In this document: one piece after another, positions 1-12,800 of the stretch
Position numbering within the stretch: position 1 is the first letter of the stretch
Layout of the letters: each line of letters begins with the position of its first letter
Assembly (NCBI GenBank): GCA_003508835.1
Contig: PUFA01000084.1
Span: 2,480,001 to 2,544,000, forward strand
Reading direction: 5' to 3'
Length of the DNA: 64,000 bases
Origin: Eonycteris spelaea
Taxonomy: Eukaryota > Chordata > Mammalia > Chiroptera > Pteropodidae
Translations under genes and position numbers: made by a program
The notes under the pieces: generated by a model
What the model was told of the DNA's origin: nothing
What the model saw: the letters and a program-made list of their open reading frames with translations, nothing else
Databases searched by the model: none

Positions 1-124
1 GTTAGTCAGTGTCCTAGCAGTCTTCCTTCTGGATTTTCTTTCTTGATCCTTCTCTGCTTTATTTAAGTGACTTTTTTCTCATTTCTAGACTTTACTTGAA
101 CGCATTCTCACTGATGTTCATTCT

Positions 125-490
125 GATGAAGGACAGGGTGAAGCTCCCTGAGTGGAGACTCAAGTCTTACATCCAGAGAAAGAGGGGCCTTGATGGTGTG
201 CAGAAAAGAATTTAAGTGCGTGCCAGAGTTAGAGACAAAGGGAAAGTTTATTAGAGAAGGAATAATGCTCCACAGGCAGAGATGTGGTCTCCTCTCAAAG
301 ACAGAGAATGAGAGAGGCCACATATCTTTGAGGATTCAGTTTAAGTCTGTTTTCTTTTCTGCGTGTGGGTGTGCAGTGTGAAAAGCATGAGGAGGTACTT
401 GTTAGTAATTTCAGCAGGCATCTTCCTGCAGGTTCTCCACGGTCTGGCAGTATGGTGATCAACTGGGTTCTCAGGTCTAGGAGCATGTAG
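125..490 (-). mobile_element. Possible ERV LTR, minus strand
   Basis: On the minus strand a TTCTCTAATAAACTTTCCC stretch (about 243-261) looks like an LTR polyadenylation signal, with C-rich text before it and a U5-like segment after. Ends and target duplications are not resolved, and it does not match the three LTR copies described elsewhere. Confidence 0.35.
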
Positions 491-500
491 CAGACTCTGA

Positions 501-3500
501 ATAAACCTGGTTTAATATTTGGTGCATTTGTATAGTTCTCCTGCTGCTTTCCTATATTACTTCTACCAAATCTCTTGGTTCATAGTTTATAATTTATGTG
601 GTAAATGACATTATTTTAGTTTGTATTCAGAATTATTATTGTTATTTTTACCATGGAAAGCAGCATTTGGTCTGCTATAGTCTGTCATTGTGGTTTCAAA
701 GAGGCATACAATTGCAAGGCATCTTTATCCTGAATAGAGATAATCATATGTAGTATTAAAAACAACACCAGTATTTTGAATACTGAAAGAGCATTCTGTG
801 GTTTATGAATGGTTCTAAGGGCTTTTGAGTATGCCTTTAAAAACACAGAAGATCAAAGTATTCTGTTTTTATTAAAGGTCAAGGTGGGTTTAAAATAGTT
901 TAAACTAAACTTGATGTGTTTTTCAGTCTTAGTTTTTCTTTATTTACCTTCAAACAACCCAATCAATCTTAACAAAAGAATTCTTTTAAACTTCACAAAA
1001 TGAACTGAAGAATATAAAAGAAAGAATGATTAATGCCTTTTTATTTGATTTACTAAAGGCAAAACATATTTTCACTTTCAAAAAACTAACTTTTATGTCG
1101 TGTATACCTGAAATCTTACCATGATACCTCATTGTCTCCAGCTTATTTCTAAGATTTTCCCTGACTATACATACTACATGTTACTCCTGGAATACTAATT
1201 GTGATTAGTCTTGGTGATTCCTGATACTGCAGAACTTTCTGTTTGTAGTAGGGCAAAATATGAACAAAAAAGAATTGCTTGCATTGCTGCTGTGCCAGAT
1301 AAGAACAGTTAAAAAGGAATTAAAAAGTTCAGGAGGTTATTAAAAGAAGCTTCAGTTTGGAGGATGGTGATACGTGAGATTTAGATGCAGGTGACCTATT
1401 GAAGGCTTCGGGGAGGAACTTTTTGAGCATGTTTATGTAAATGTCAGGAAATGGTGGTATTTACCTATTCATCAACTTACTGTGGTAGGCTTATGCTTTG
1501 TAGACATTTACCAAAACAACAACAACAAAATCAAGTAGTTTTTGACAAGCAAATGTATTATATAACATTTGCACTTTCTTTTAAACCTCTGTATTCTCAA
1601 TAAACTTTAGAAGAAGAGAAATTTTTCTCTGTCCAATTAAAACCACTTAAATTTCTCCTATTAATTAAACATTAAAGTTTCCCTATGGTACAGCTAATTA
1701 ATTCTTGAAATATGAAAATCACCATGAAGAAGACAATTTATGTAACAATTTACATAAATTCAAGCCTATGCTATGGTGATCAAGGTAGGAGATACATGAA
1801 AATTAAATACCAGTGGGAGGAGAGAGTGAATGTGTATTTTCATATATACTTATCACAAAATGATGGACAATCTGACTGATCTTACTTTTCCTCTTAACTA
1901 TTAAAATCCTTAACTTGTATGTGTCAACTTGATAATTTAAATTTAAATTATAGTAGTTTTATAGATGTAATAAATTGAATTCTTCTTGAAGGAAGTCTAT
2001 TCAATATGAAGTCAAGCTCTATAGATTTTCAAAATTTTAGACACTTAAAAAGAATAATCACACATTAACTTATTTTAATTTTAACAAAGTTCCCTTATTA
2101 CCATTTTTCAAATAACAAGGAAAAGAGGTTAAGGAACTCCTCAGTCTCTCCATTTAGTGGATTTCTTCATTGGTACTTGAGCCCAAAACTTGAAATGAAT
2201 GCAGAAGTAGGTTGCCAAGATACTATCCATCAGGGGCCATTTAGGACAGATAAATCATGCTTTATACTTTTGGGGACATTAAATACTACTGTTGTGTAGG
2301 GGAATCAGCCTAACACACACTTTCTGAGTGATATTCAAGGGGCAAATATTTTACTATGAAGATTGAATGGAAGATGGAGAGTAATTCTATCTACTTTGTC
2401 TTGGAGGTAGGTGGTGCCACTGGTTGCCGCCAGGTCAACACCTCTCCTTTTTCACCTGATGGTATAGGTCCTTGAAATCTGGTGATGGGACTATGGGCCC
2501 AAGCTGACCAACCAAAAGGTGATTTCTGGCTATTGCAAAGCATGGGAAGTGGTAGCATTGCTGATAGTGGCTCATGTGATTTATCATCAGCATTCTGACT
2601 GAAAATTTGAGACAGAACGTTAATTTGAAATCTGCTTGGTTAGAGCTAGATGCTTAACTTGGAGATCAACACTGATGAGGTTAGTAAAGAAACCAATATT
2701 AATTATACCTCACTCTCAAGTCTATCCTGGCATAAAATATCATTTTATGCATTCTACTAAGATTGGGGTGAATTGAGCAAAATATTGTAGTTCTTTATGA
2801 AAGGTGTCAAAGAAGATAAAAATTCAGTGAACTTTCAGCCATGATTAGGTGTTTGGATCATGTAGAGATTTTACTTGCCATCCAGCTTGTGAAGCAAGAA
2901 AGAATTAAAATTAATTCTTATTGTTTATATATGATTGTTTCAAGAGAAATCCAAGAAGTGTGGGCTGGTTTTGCCTTTAATATTGGCACAGGAAAAATGC
3001 TGAATTCATTTCTTCCTTGTTCTAAAGCGTGCTTCTAACAGAAGGAATGCAGGGGCCAAGTAGACAGGTTAAAGAGGAAATTGGAAGAGAAGAGGGATGA
3101 TAGTGGGCTCAGAGAATCTGAGATAAGGAGTCCTAGACTGATAATGGTGACAGCAACTAGGGCAAGAAAAGCAGTTGTAAAGAGTGATATATGGGAATCA
3201 TGTGGGAGGAGTTTAAATATGTTCTGTCCTTTGGTCTGGAACAACGAAGGCAGAGAAGTGATAGGACAAAAGTAGATACAATAACTGAGAATGTGAATAT
3301 CTCTAAGGGGCCTCCATGAGCCTTAAAGAGCAAATTTAGGATAAGAAATATGCTGTTTTCTACAGTGTGTGTCAATCCAAGGCATATGTACTGCCTCCTA
3401 TATAGAAAGCCTCTAGAAGACTACAGATTCAATAATGAATAATATATTCTTAAGGTACCATCATTGCTAAAAATAATACAAGTGTAAATATATATATAGT

Positions 3501-4849
3501 AATATATGAAAAATATATATTTGATAAATATCTATATTATATACACACATACATATATATGTTAAAATTTTGTGAAAGCTCAGTATGTTTGATGATATAT
3601 TTAGATTTTCAAAATGGCATAAGAAAGGATAGTTATGTTATATTTGGGTATTATTCTTCCAGGGCTAGCACTTTGGTCTGGAGAAAATTTTGGTCTAATT
3701 TAACATGATTTCTGGTTTTCCCATGAAGAAGTTGGAAAGAGAAATAAAAGGATAAATAGGGAACCCTGTGAAGGAAAATTACAATCAAGCAGGAAGGCCT
3801 TGATACCACATCCTGGCATGGATGACATTTAGATCCTTCAAAACCTCTTAATTCTTGGAAACTGAAATCACGGAATTGAATAAGCTTGTTCCAAGAAATA
3901 AAGCTTTGGGATATCTGTAGGGCTTTGGAACACTGTTATGAACTGAGACTGAATGACTTTTTTCAACCATGGCCAGAGACAATGTAGACTAATAGGTGAA
4001 TATTAAGACCTTGTTTTGATATTTACTGCAAGCCACTTAATTTTGTGAATGCTCAAGTTTGCATGTCCTTATAAAGATAGTAATGTCATCTGCTCCATGA
4101 TGTGTTTGGAAGACAAAATGATTCATTGTAAGTAAATGTAGTTTATAAACAAATGTATTTTGCAAGCATCATTGTTAGAAATATCAAACCTATTGAGAAA
4201 ATACCTCCTTTGAAGCATTTCTCTTTAAAGATATCTGAAATCATTTATACAGTTTCTAAAACTACATTGCGCTGAGGCAAGGACAGAAACTTTAGAAAAA
4301 CGTTGTGCATAATACTCTCAGATCTTTATTTTCCTTTGCTGTAGGCCTGCCATGGAGATTTTCTGGGCTGGACAAGATGACAGCCACGAGTGAGGAGAGC
4401 GTTGTAGAACCAGCAGCTGCTCTTGCAGCTGCAGAAAGTTGCTGACACAAGACTCAGTTGGGAAAGCACTGAATGGAGTGCAGCAATTTGGTGGAAAAAG
4501 GCAAAGAGAAGGCAGAGAAGTGCACAGTGAAGAATGACTCAGAATTTTCCCTACCCAGAACTTTATTTTGCTGGAGTTCTCTTCAGCATTTTTGTCATTG
4601 TAAATTGGAAGCTTGGAATCATCAAGAGGCAGAAAAGAGTCTCTGATGAACCTCCAGATGGAGGTGCTTTGTTTTAAAAAGACTAAATATAGAAAGAGAG
4701 GTGCACTTGCATACTGAAAATAAACACGAAGTAGAATAGCATCTATAGATAAAAGAGATTGGTAAGACTGCAGAGGTAGTAGCACCACTCAAAATCCCTC
4801 TGGATGATCTTAAGAAATGGTTCAGAAAAAAAAAAGAAAAAAAAGGAAC
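501..4849. other. Intergenic, AT-rich, mostly unassigned
   Basis: No gene is recognised. A TA-rich tract lies at 3485-3560. The minus frame at 4318-4788 (156 codons) is the longest in the left part but lacks any domain I know, and its composition is ordinary. A G+C-richer patch at 2400-2560 looks like an old repeat but I cannot name it. Confidence 0.35.
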
Positions 4850-5013
4850 ACAGTAAAATTTTAGAGGTGATGGATATGTTTATTACTTAATTGTGATGAT
4901 GATATCGTGGGTGATGCATATGTGCAAACTCATCAAACTGTGTTCATTAAATATGTACAGTTTTTAAAAATATATATATATATATATATATATATTATAC
5001 CTCAATAAAGCTG
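4850..5013 (+). mobile_element. L1 3' end, with an internal (TA)n run
   Basis: GAGGTGATGGATATGTTTAT, CATCAAACTGTGTTCATTAA and TTATACCTCAATAAAGCTGG are the sense L1 3' end. A (TA)13-type palindromic run at 4970-4995 interrupts it. Confidence 0.75.
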
Positions 5014-5073
5014 GAAAGAAAGAAAGAAGGAAAGAGAGAGGAAAGATATAAAAGAAGGAAGGAAGGAAGGAAG
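5014..5073. repeat. (GAAA)n/(GGAA)n purine microsatellite
   Basis: GAAAGAAAGAAGGAAAGAGAG then (GGAA)n-type units directly follow an L1 3' end, so it probably grew from the L1 tail. Confidence 0.8.
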
Positions 5074-5305
5074 AAACAGTTTCATTCTGTCTTGTCCCCT
5101 TCTTTGAGAAAGGGGCTAGAATTTAGTCCTAAACACTGCAAAATAAAAGAAAACTGACTTTATTCAACATTTAAGCTTATTTCTAGCTCAATAAATTAGA
5201 AAAAAGAATTTACAGTTGGCTCACAAACATGTCTACTGTGTTATTGATTGGTGGAGGCTCAAAGAACATATTTAGAGAATTTAGTGCTAAAAATATGTAT
5301 TCATA

Positions 5306-8300
5306 TTTTTCTAAACAGCTTTATTATTGAGATATAATTTCCATAAAATAAAATTTGATGATTTAAAGTGTACAGCTTTATGAGTTTATCAAATGTGAAC
5401 AGTCATCTAAGTACCATCATAATCACAAAATAGAGCATTTCCATCATGACAAAAAAGTTCCCTTACAACACTTTGCAGTCAATCCCCTCATCCTGCACCT
5501 GGCCTTTAGATAACAATGGTGATTTGTTTCTAACACTACAGTGTGCCCTTTTTTTTTTTTTTTTTTTGAATTTCATGTAAAGTGCATTATACAATATAAA
5601 ATTTTTTATTTTGAGATTTATCCATTCTGATTTGTATATCAGTTTCTTTTTGTTGCTAAATTATGTCTGTCTGTCTGTCTGTCTGTATATATGTATGTAT
5701 GTATGTATGTGTGTATGTATGTATGTATGTATATATGTGTGTATATTTGGTATGAATATACCACATTTATCCTTTCACTAGATAATGGACATTTGTGTTG
5801 TTTCTATTTTTGGCTACTATAAATAAAGCTCCTATGAACACTCATATCCAAATTTTGGTGTAGATATATGCTTTCATTTCAATATCTATTAATGGGATTG
5901 TTAGATAACAGGGAAGCATATGTTTGTAAGAAACTACCAATGGTTTTCAAAGTGAATGTACCATTTTGATTTCTTACCAGCAATGTATGAGAGATCAAGT
6001 TCAATTTCTTGCCAATAATTGGAATTATCAGTCCTTTTAATTTGCTTATACCCATGAGAAGTGCTTCTGAATATTTCCATTCATATATCATATTTTGTGA
6101 AGTGTCTTTTCCAACCTTTTGCCCACTCTTTATTTGATTTTGTCTTACTGTGGTTGAGTCACAAGATATATATTCTGGACATAAATCTTTAATCACATAC
6201 CAGCTTTGCAAATGTTTCCTAGAGTGTTGTGTGCCTTTTTATTTTATTAACAGTGTCTTTTGAAAAACAAAATTTACTAAACTAAATAAAGTTCAACATG
6301 TCAGTTTTTATTTTATAGTTAATTCTTTTTCGTCCTACTTAGGAAATTTTTGTCTATCCCAAGTTCATAAAGACTTTCTCCTATATTTTGTTCTGTAAGT
6401 TTTATGGTTTTCAGCTCTTACATTTTATTTTATGATCTATTTTAAATTACTTTCTGTGTATGGTATGAGGTTAGGGACAAGGCTTATTTACTTATTTAAT
6501 TATCTTGCAATAGATATCCAATTGTTCAAGCATCATTTGTTGAAAAGACTAACTTTTTCACAACAAAACACTTTGGTGCCTTTTGAAAATCAATTCACCA
6601 TATATGTACGTGTCTACTTCTGGACTCTGTGTTTTCTCTGCATTCACCAATACTCTGTTGTTAGATGCCATTGAAGTAGTTCTGATTCCTGGTGACTCTA
6701 TGAATGAATGATGACTACAATTTCCATTCCTCAGCATTTAAGCAAATACTACACTTCCTTCATACTGTGCTTTATACTAATTTTGAAATCAGTTATATGT
6801 GTTCTCTGATTTTGTCTTCTTTTCAAAATTGTTTGAGGCCCTATGCATTTCCACATTAATCTTAAAACCAGCTAGTAAGATATTTTCAAATGACCTACTG
6901 GAATTTTGTTTGAGATTGTTTTCGAATCTATAAATAAATTTTAGGAAAATTGACATTATAATTTTATTGAATCCTTGAACATAATGTATCTCTTTACTTA
7001 TTTAAGTCTTTTTATTTATTTCAGTAATTATTTGTATCTTTAAACATATAGACCTTGCACTATTTGATTTTATCACCAAATATTTATGTTTTGATGGTAT
7101 GGTAAATTATATATTTTTAAAAGTAAATGTACAATTGTTACTAGTATAAAGAAACAATTTATTTCAGTATATTGACTTTATACATGCAAATTTGATAATT
7201 TATTAGTTCCTATAGATTTTTGGAGATTTTGGGGAGGGTTATCTACATTTGTCTAGGAGGAGATCATTTTACTTCTTTCCAATCTCTATGTTATCTGTTT
7301 CTATTTCTTGCTTTTTGCACCAGCTAGGACCTGCAATTCAACATAAAGTTGCCTTTTAATGATTATTGGGAGAAAGCATTCAGATTTTTACTATTAAGTA
7401 GGATGTTGGTTATAGGTATTTTATAGATGTTCTTTATGAGATTGCTATTTCCTAGTAGACTAAGAGTTTTTTCATAAGTAGTTGTTTATCTATTGAAATG
7501 CTCATTTAATTCTTCTCTATTTTAGTATTTTAGAGTATATTTCTTGATTTTTTTGAATACTAAAGCAACATAGCATGTGTAAGATAAATTCCACTTGGTC
7601 AGTCATGGTGTCTTATCCTTTTTATATATTGTTGAATTTAATTTGCTAAAGATGGAGTTTTCCACCATTCATCATGAAGGATATTAATCTGTAGGATTTA
7701 TTTTTAACCTCAGTTTTTATGTTTTTTTGTGTCAGGATGATGTTGGAATTTAAAGGAGTAATTTATTAAGAAGTAATTTATTCTATTTTCTCAAAGTGTT
7801 TGTGTAGAATTGATATTATATCTACCTTCAAAGTTTAATAAAATCATCATAAAGCCATCTGAGTCTCGAGTTTTCTCTGTGGCAAGGTTGTTAAATATAA
7901 ATTAAAATTTAAAACATTATCAGATTATTCAGGCTACTTCTTGCAGGAGCTTTGGTAGTTTGTATTCGATCTACTTAATCTTAACTGTGGATTTTATGGA
8001 CAAATTTTTTCACAGTATTTTCTTATTATCCATATTATATCTGTGGGATTTATAGTGATATCCCTTTTAATTCTTGACATTCATAATTTGAGTCTTTGTC
8101 TTATTCACCTGATATGTCTGGTTAGAGGTATATTAATTTTATTAACTTTACAAGATACTATTTTTGATTCCATGGATTTTATCTATTCTTTTAATTATGT
8201 CAACTTTTGCCATCATATTTATGATTTCCTGCCTTATGTTTACATTGATCCTCTTCTTCTAATTTTAAAGGTAGAAGCATAGATCATTTATTTGAGACAA

Positions 8301-9017
8301 TTCTTTTACTATTATAAGCCTTTAATACTGTAAATTTCACTCTAACACTGCTTTGGCAGCATTGCACACTTTTTCATAAATTGCGTGTTTTTTAAATCAG
8401 ATCAAAAGATTTTCTGATTCCCCTTGAGATCTCTTCATTTTTTGATAAGTCATTAGAGGAATGTTATTTAATATAACAAGTATTGGGGAATTTTTCAGAT
8501 CTCCTGTTATGGTTTCTAGTTTATTTTCATTCTGGTGAATAATACACTTTAGATTATTTCAATTTTTAAAAATATATTAAGACTTGTTTTATGGCCGGAA
8601 TGTGGTCTATCTTGATGAATTTTCTATGTGTACTTGAAAAGTAGTATATTCTGCATTGTGGGCGTAGTGTCCTTTGAATATCGGGTAAGTTGGATGATAG
8701 TGGTGTTCAAATATTCTATACTTAATGATTATTTTTATCTACTTTATTAATTCATGAGAGAGAAATTTTGAAATCTTCAACTATAATTAATTTTGAATTT
8801 TTTTTTTCTCCTTTCAGTTTTAACATTTCTATGTGACTTTACTTCAGGTATTTTGAAGTTGTATCATTTGGCATGTATGCATTTAGGATTACAATAGCTT
8901 CTTGATAAATTGGTCCTTTTATCATTTAAAAATGTCCCTTCTTATCTATGGTAAATCTATTGTTTTTAATCTACTTTTTCTAATATTAATAGACTCATTT
9001 GTCTATGTTATATTTTA
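5306..9017 (-). mobile_element. Old L1M-type element, 3' UTR and much of ORF2
   Basis: Antisense 3' end (TTATTGAGATATAATTTCC, CATTTCCATCATGACAAAA, AAAAGTTCCC) continues into ORF2 (TATTGAATCCTTGAACATAA, CATAAAGCCATCTGAGTC, TTTTATGGCCGGAATGTGGT, CTTCTTATCTATGGTAAATC). Frames are broken. A microsatellite has grown inside it at 5665-5745. Confidence 0.8.
5665..5745. repeat. (CTGT)n-(TATG)n compound microsatellite inside an L1
   Basis: Five CTGT units are followed by a long TATG/TGTG array. The same region in other L1 3' ends is unique sequence, so it expanded after insertion. Confidence 0.85.
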
Positions 9018-9480
9018 ATTTAGGTTAACAGAGGTATAATTTACATATAATAAGATTCAAATTTTATAGTTTATGAGTTCTGAGAAATGTGTACATAACT
9101 AAGGTTTTTTAAAAAAATTTTAATCATCACAAAAAGTTCCCTCATGCTGAAGTTGATTTCCTTGCTTTACTCCTTGCTCCTGTGACCCACTCATCTACTT
9201 TCTATCTTATAAATCTGCATTTTCCAGAGTGCGATATAAAAGAATCAAATCATAGGTAGCCTTTTGGCCAGTAACGTTAGTAATTTGCTTCTTTTTATTA
9301 CCGAGTAATATTCTATTGCATTGATGTACTGCTCTTTGTTCATCTGGTCTCCAGTCAATAAATATTTGAGTTTTTCCAACTTACAGCTATATGACTAAAA
9401 TTATATAAGCATTCACATATAGATCTTCCTGTGGACATGTATTTTCATTAAGTTCTAGGCCTTAAGATGTAAAGTAAACA
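9018..9480 (-). mobile_element. Second old L1, 3' UTR end
   Basis: AGGTATAATTTACATATAAT, CATCACAAAAAGTTCCCTCA and TAATATTCTATTGCATTGAT repeat, in the same orientation, the L1 3' region already seen at 5306-5800. Confidence 0.7.
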
Positions 9481-9642
9481 ACATGAACCTTCTCAAAACA
9501 TTAAAAAATTGAGATAGCCAGAGAATTTGGAAACAGGGTTCAAGAAACTGAAGACATCTTCTGTGAATCTTAACCTAGGGCAAGTTCTACCTTTGTAAAC
9601 ACAATCTAAAGTGGCAGATTTAACTTAAAAACAGTTTAATAA

Positions 9643-9800
9643 GTCCATGGCCATGCCACCCTGAACATGCCAATCTCATCTGATCTTGCAAGTGGAAGCT
9701 AAGCAAAGTCAGGCCTGGTTAGTACTTATATGGGAGACCACCTAGGAATACCAGGTGCTATAGGCTTTAAAAACAAAACAAAACAAAACAAAACAAAACA
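9643..9800 (+). mobile_element. 5S rRNA-derived SINE, short form (fruit-bat type)
   Basis: The head (9643-9768) is a 5S rRNA gene copy, GTCCATGGCCATGCCACCCT to GTGCTATAGGCTTT, with a few inserted bases near 9688-9695. The tail is an (AAAAC)n array directly after the 5S 3' end, so this copy has no extra body. The 12-base target duplication ACAGTTTAATAA is perfect at 9631-9642 and 9801-9812. The internal promoter is weaker than in the copy at 59389: ACTTATATGGGAGACC replaces ACTTGGATGGGAGACC. Confidence 0.92.
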
Positions 9801-9812
9801 ACAGTTTAATAA

Positions 9813-12800
9813 AACCATGTTACATAGCTGTCAGGATTTTGGAAGGGCTCGATAAAGAGATGACAAACAAGCTTCTAAGAATAATAATGCCCCAAACCAT
9901 CTGAAGAATGGCATAGTATAAAAATGCTGAGGGTGTGTCTGTTACCTCATAAAGCTCTTAAAAAGTTATAGCCTAAATTACACCAATGCCATTTTTATTC
10001 CAGGAACTACATGTTACAAATACTGTCAAACCTGAAGTCAGACGTCTGGCCACATTTGCAAGCAAAATGGATTCTCCTGTCTTCCCCTTTGACATCACTT
10101 CCTCAAGCTGTTCGCTCTGTCATAATGAAGGTTAGGCCAGATTATTGGCCTGTGTTTTAATTACAAAGGAGGCTAATGAGGTAGGTTTTCCAGTCCTATT
10201 TTGAAGAGGGAAAATTTGTAATATTATGAGTTCCCCAACACAGTAATGTTTTATAAAATAACTTGATCAATCAGAAAATATGGCAAATGTCTTGTGTATT
10301 CTCTTTAATATTTCTTGTTTAAATAAGATATGGGCTCAGGGTAGAATTTCATGCTAATAGTGAAAGGAATAAAAGATGCAGAGGGTAGTAACCACAGATC
10401 TGGTCATAACAGATTTAGATTAATGGGCAAAATGGATATAAACTAGAGGAAAACAGGTCATGAGCCCTTTGAAGACAGAGACTGGTTTTGTTTGTTCGAT
10501 TTTTTGTTTTTTATTATCTTCTTAACCTACGAAAACTAAGTACCTGGAACATAAGAGCATTCAATTAAATTTTCCCCAAGATCAATAAACCAGATTGACA
10601 CATGGAGAGAAGAATGCAACTAAATGCAAATTCTGATTGTGAAAAAAAGTGCAGTGGGAAAGTGCTTACGTTATTAAGAGTTCTTACTCTGTAAAATAAG
10701 TTTTATATGTTTTATTAAAATAAATAGTGTTTTTAGTCAAATGATATTTAAAAACTTTAATTTAAAAACTGTTATTTACACATAACTTTTCCAGATATGA
10801 AGTTATTCCTTGCATAAAGCAATATTTACTTTATCTTACTACTATTACTACTTGTGTTTGTTTATTTGATTTCACCATATGAACGTAAGAAAGTTGACAG
10901 TCGTAAGATACTTTGGAGAGACAGGATGATTTAGTTCTAATCAGGCCTGGCAGAATAATAGGGTGGAGTTAAAGAATAGAAAGGAAAAATTATAGATAAT
11001 TGAGAAGATAGATAAAATAGTATATTTTTTATTGCTATAATTGTATGTTCTTTGCATAAATATACTGTTTGGAATTTTTTGCTGAGTTACTATAATAATC
11101 ATAAAGGTACTCCACTTAGATATCCCTTCAAGGAGACCTGCTATGCATTGCATAGCTGCTTGATAGCCACCAGCTGCTGGCTCTTCAGGTCTGACTTGGA
11201 TCATGGACACTTCTTTTCTGCTGCTCCTAGCCAAAGACTAACATGACTAAGGAGGTAGAATCCGGCTATTCCTGATCCATGTGAGATTCCCCTAACAAGC
11301 AAATCTGGCTTGGAGATTCCCTTTCAGCCTGACTGAAACTTTTTTAGAACTATATTGTTTTCTAAAGACCTTCCTTCACAGTCCTTCCTTCCCTCTCTTT
11401 TTTCCATAGATGTCAGACATATTTCATGGTCTGAACTCTCTCCCAACCTGCTCTTTCTCCCCTTTCCATTTATCCTTTATAGGCATTCTGTTTCTTGGAA
11501 AAAAATGTTTTGCTTGCCTGGTCCCATCTTATGTCCTGTCTTCTGCACTCAGAACAGCTAAAATGGCACAGTTACATTAACAAAATAGAAAAGAAAAGAA
11601 AAAAAGAAGAAAATGAAAGAAAGAAAAAAAGAATACTTTTTTTTAATTAAAAAAATATATAAACAATACCACAGGAAGGTTTGTTGGGTTAATATAAGTC
11701 ATTAACCACACCTTAAAAAGGCCTAGCATGTAGGCCTATCAGGGCCAGAATTGCTGTAAAGCTGTCTCATTTGGTTTATCATAAATCTTGACATTATAAA
11801 TGGAGGAAATAATCAACATAAGGAGTTGTCACTACCCTGCAAGTTCATCAATAGAGTCAAACATCACATAACACTTCCAGCAATAAAAAGGTAAGTGATT
11901 TATTTTATGAAAATTTGTGCTTTGCTTATTACAGGTAGTTTTTATAATGTTTATGTGAGCAAGGTTTCTTTTTAGAGAAAAGAAAAAGAGTGATAAGGGT
12001 GGTCTAAATAAGAGGTTACATCGGAAGCTGGACTGTTCCCTGTACTTTCTGCTCAATTTTTTTATAAAACTAAATCTGCTTTAAAAAATAAAGTTCATTA
12101 ACTTTATTTTTTTAAAGCTAGTGATTATAAATGTCCTTAGAAAAAGCCAGCTCAGTTAGAGAGACTAAAGCCATGCTATCCTTGATACTTTATATAAGCT
12201 TCTTTACATATTTACTGCCTGATCTTGAATATATTATAGTGTTTATTAAAATGGACCTTCAGTAAATGAAGCAAATTGGTTGGAGCAGCAGATTTCAGAG
12301 GAAGATAGTTCCTTCAAGCCTAGATGAACAGGTTAGGTATAAATTTTGAAAGTCATAAAAGCTAGACCAAAGAGGAAAGAGATTTTGGGTTGTTTGTTTG
12401 TTGTTTGGTTAACAGTGGTAAGTCAAATATTTAAAGCAGGAGAATGATATTTAAATGCCAACAACAAACACACAAAAGAGAATAAAACATTACCAAAATG
12501 AAATGCAAAATTATAAAGCAATTTTAAAATGTTTTTTAGATTTGGTTTGTGAAAAAAAATTGTAGAAAAAATAATACCCCCCCCAAAGATTGATTTTACA
12601 ATATGTTTGACTGTATCTAGGTGATTAAATTCATGACTGATGAATGAATCAAGTGACAATGTAATCATCGAAAAACAAAGGAGAATTAGGTTGGTTAGTA
12701 TTAAGTTGTCTAGAAATTACTAGACAACTAGAAATTAACATCTTTTCTGTACTAAAACCCAAACTTCTTAATTAAAGAGAAATATGTGAGAGTTATGAAT

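Noticed and set aside
4318..4788. 156-codon open frame on the minus strand
   Set aside because: No recognisable domain or family signature, flanked by AT-rich non-coding sequence, and no splice or promoter context. It is a plausible chance frame.
9643..9768. Functional 5S rRNA gene
   Set aside because: Perfect target duplications, an A-rich tail and internal changes show a retroposed SINE. The same holds for 59389-59507.
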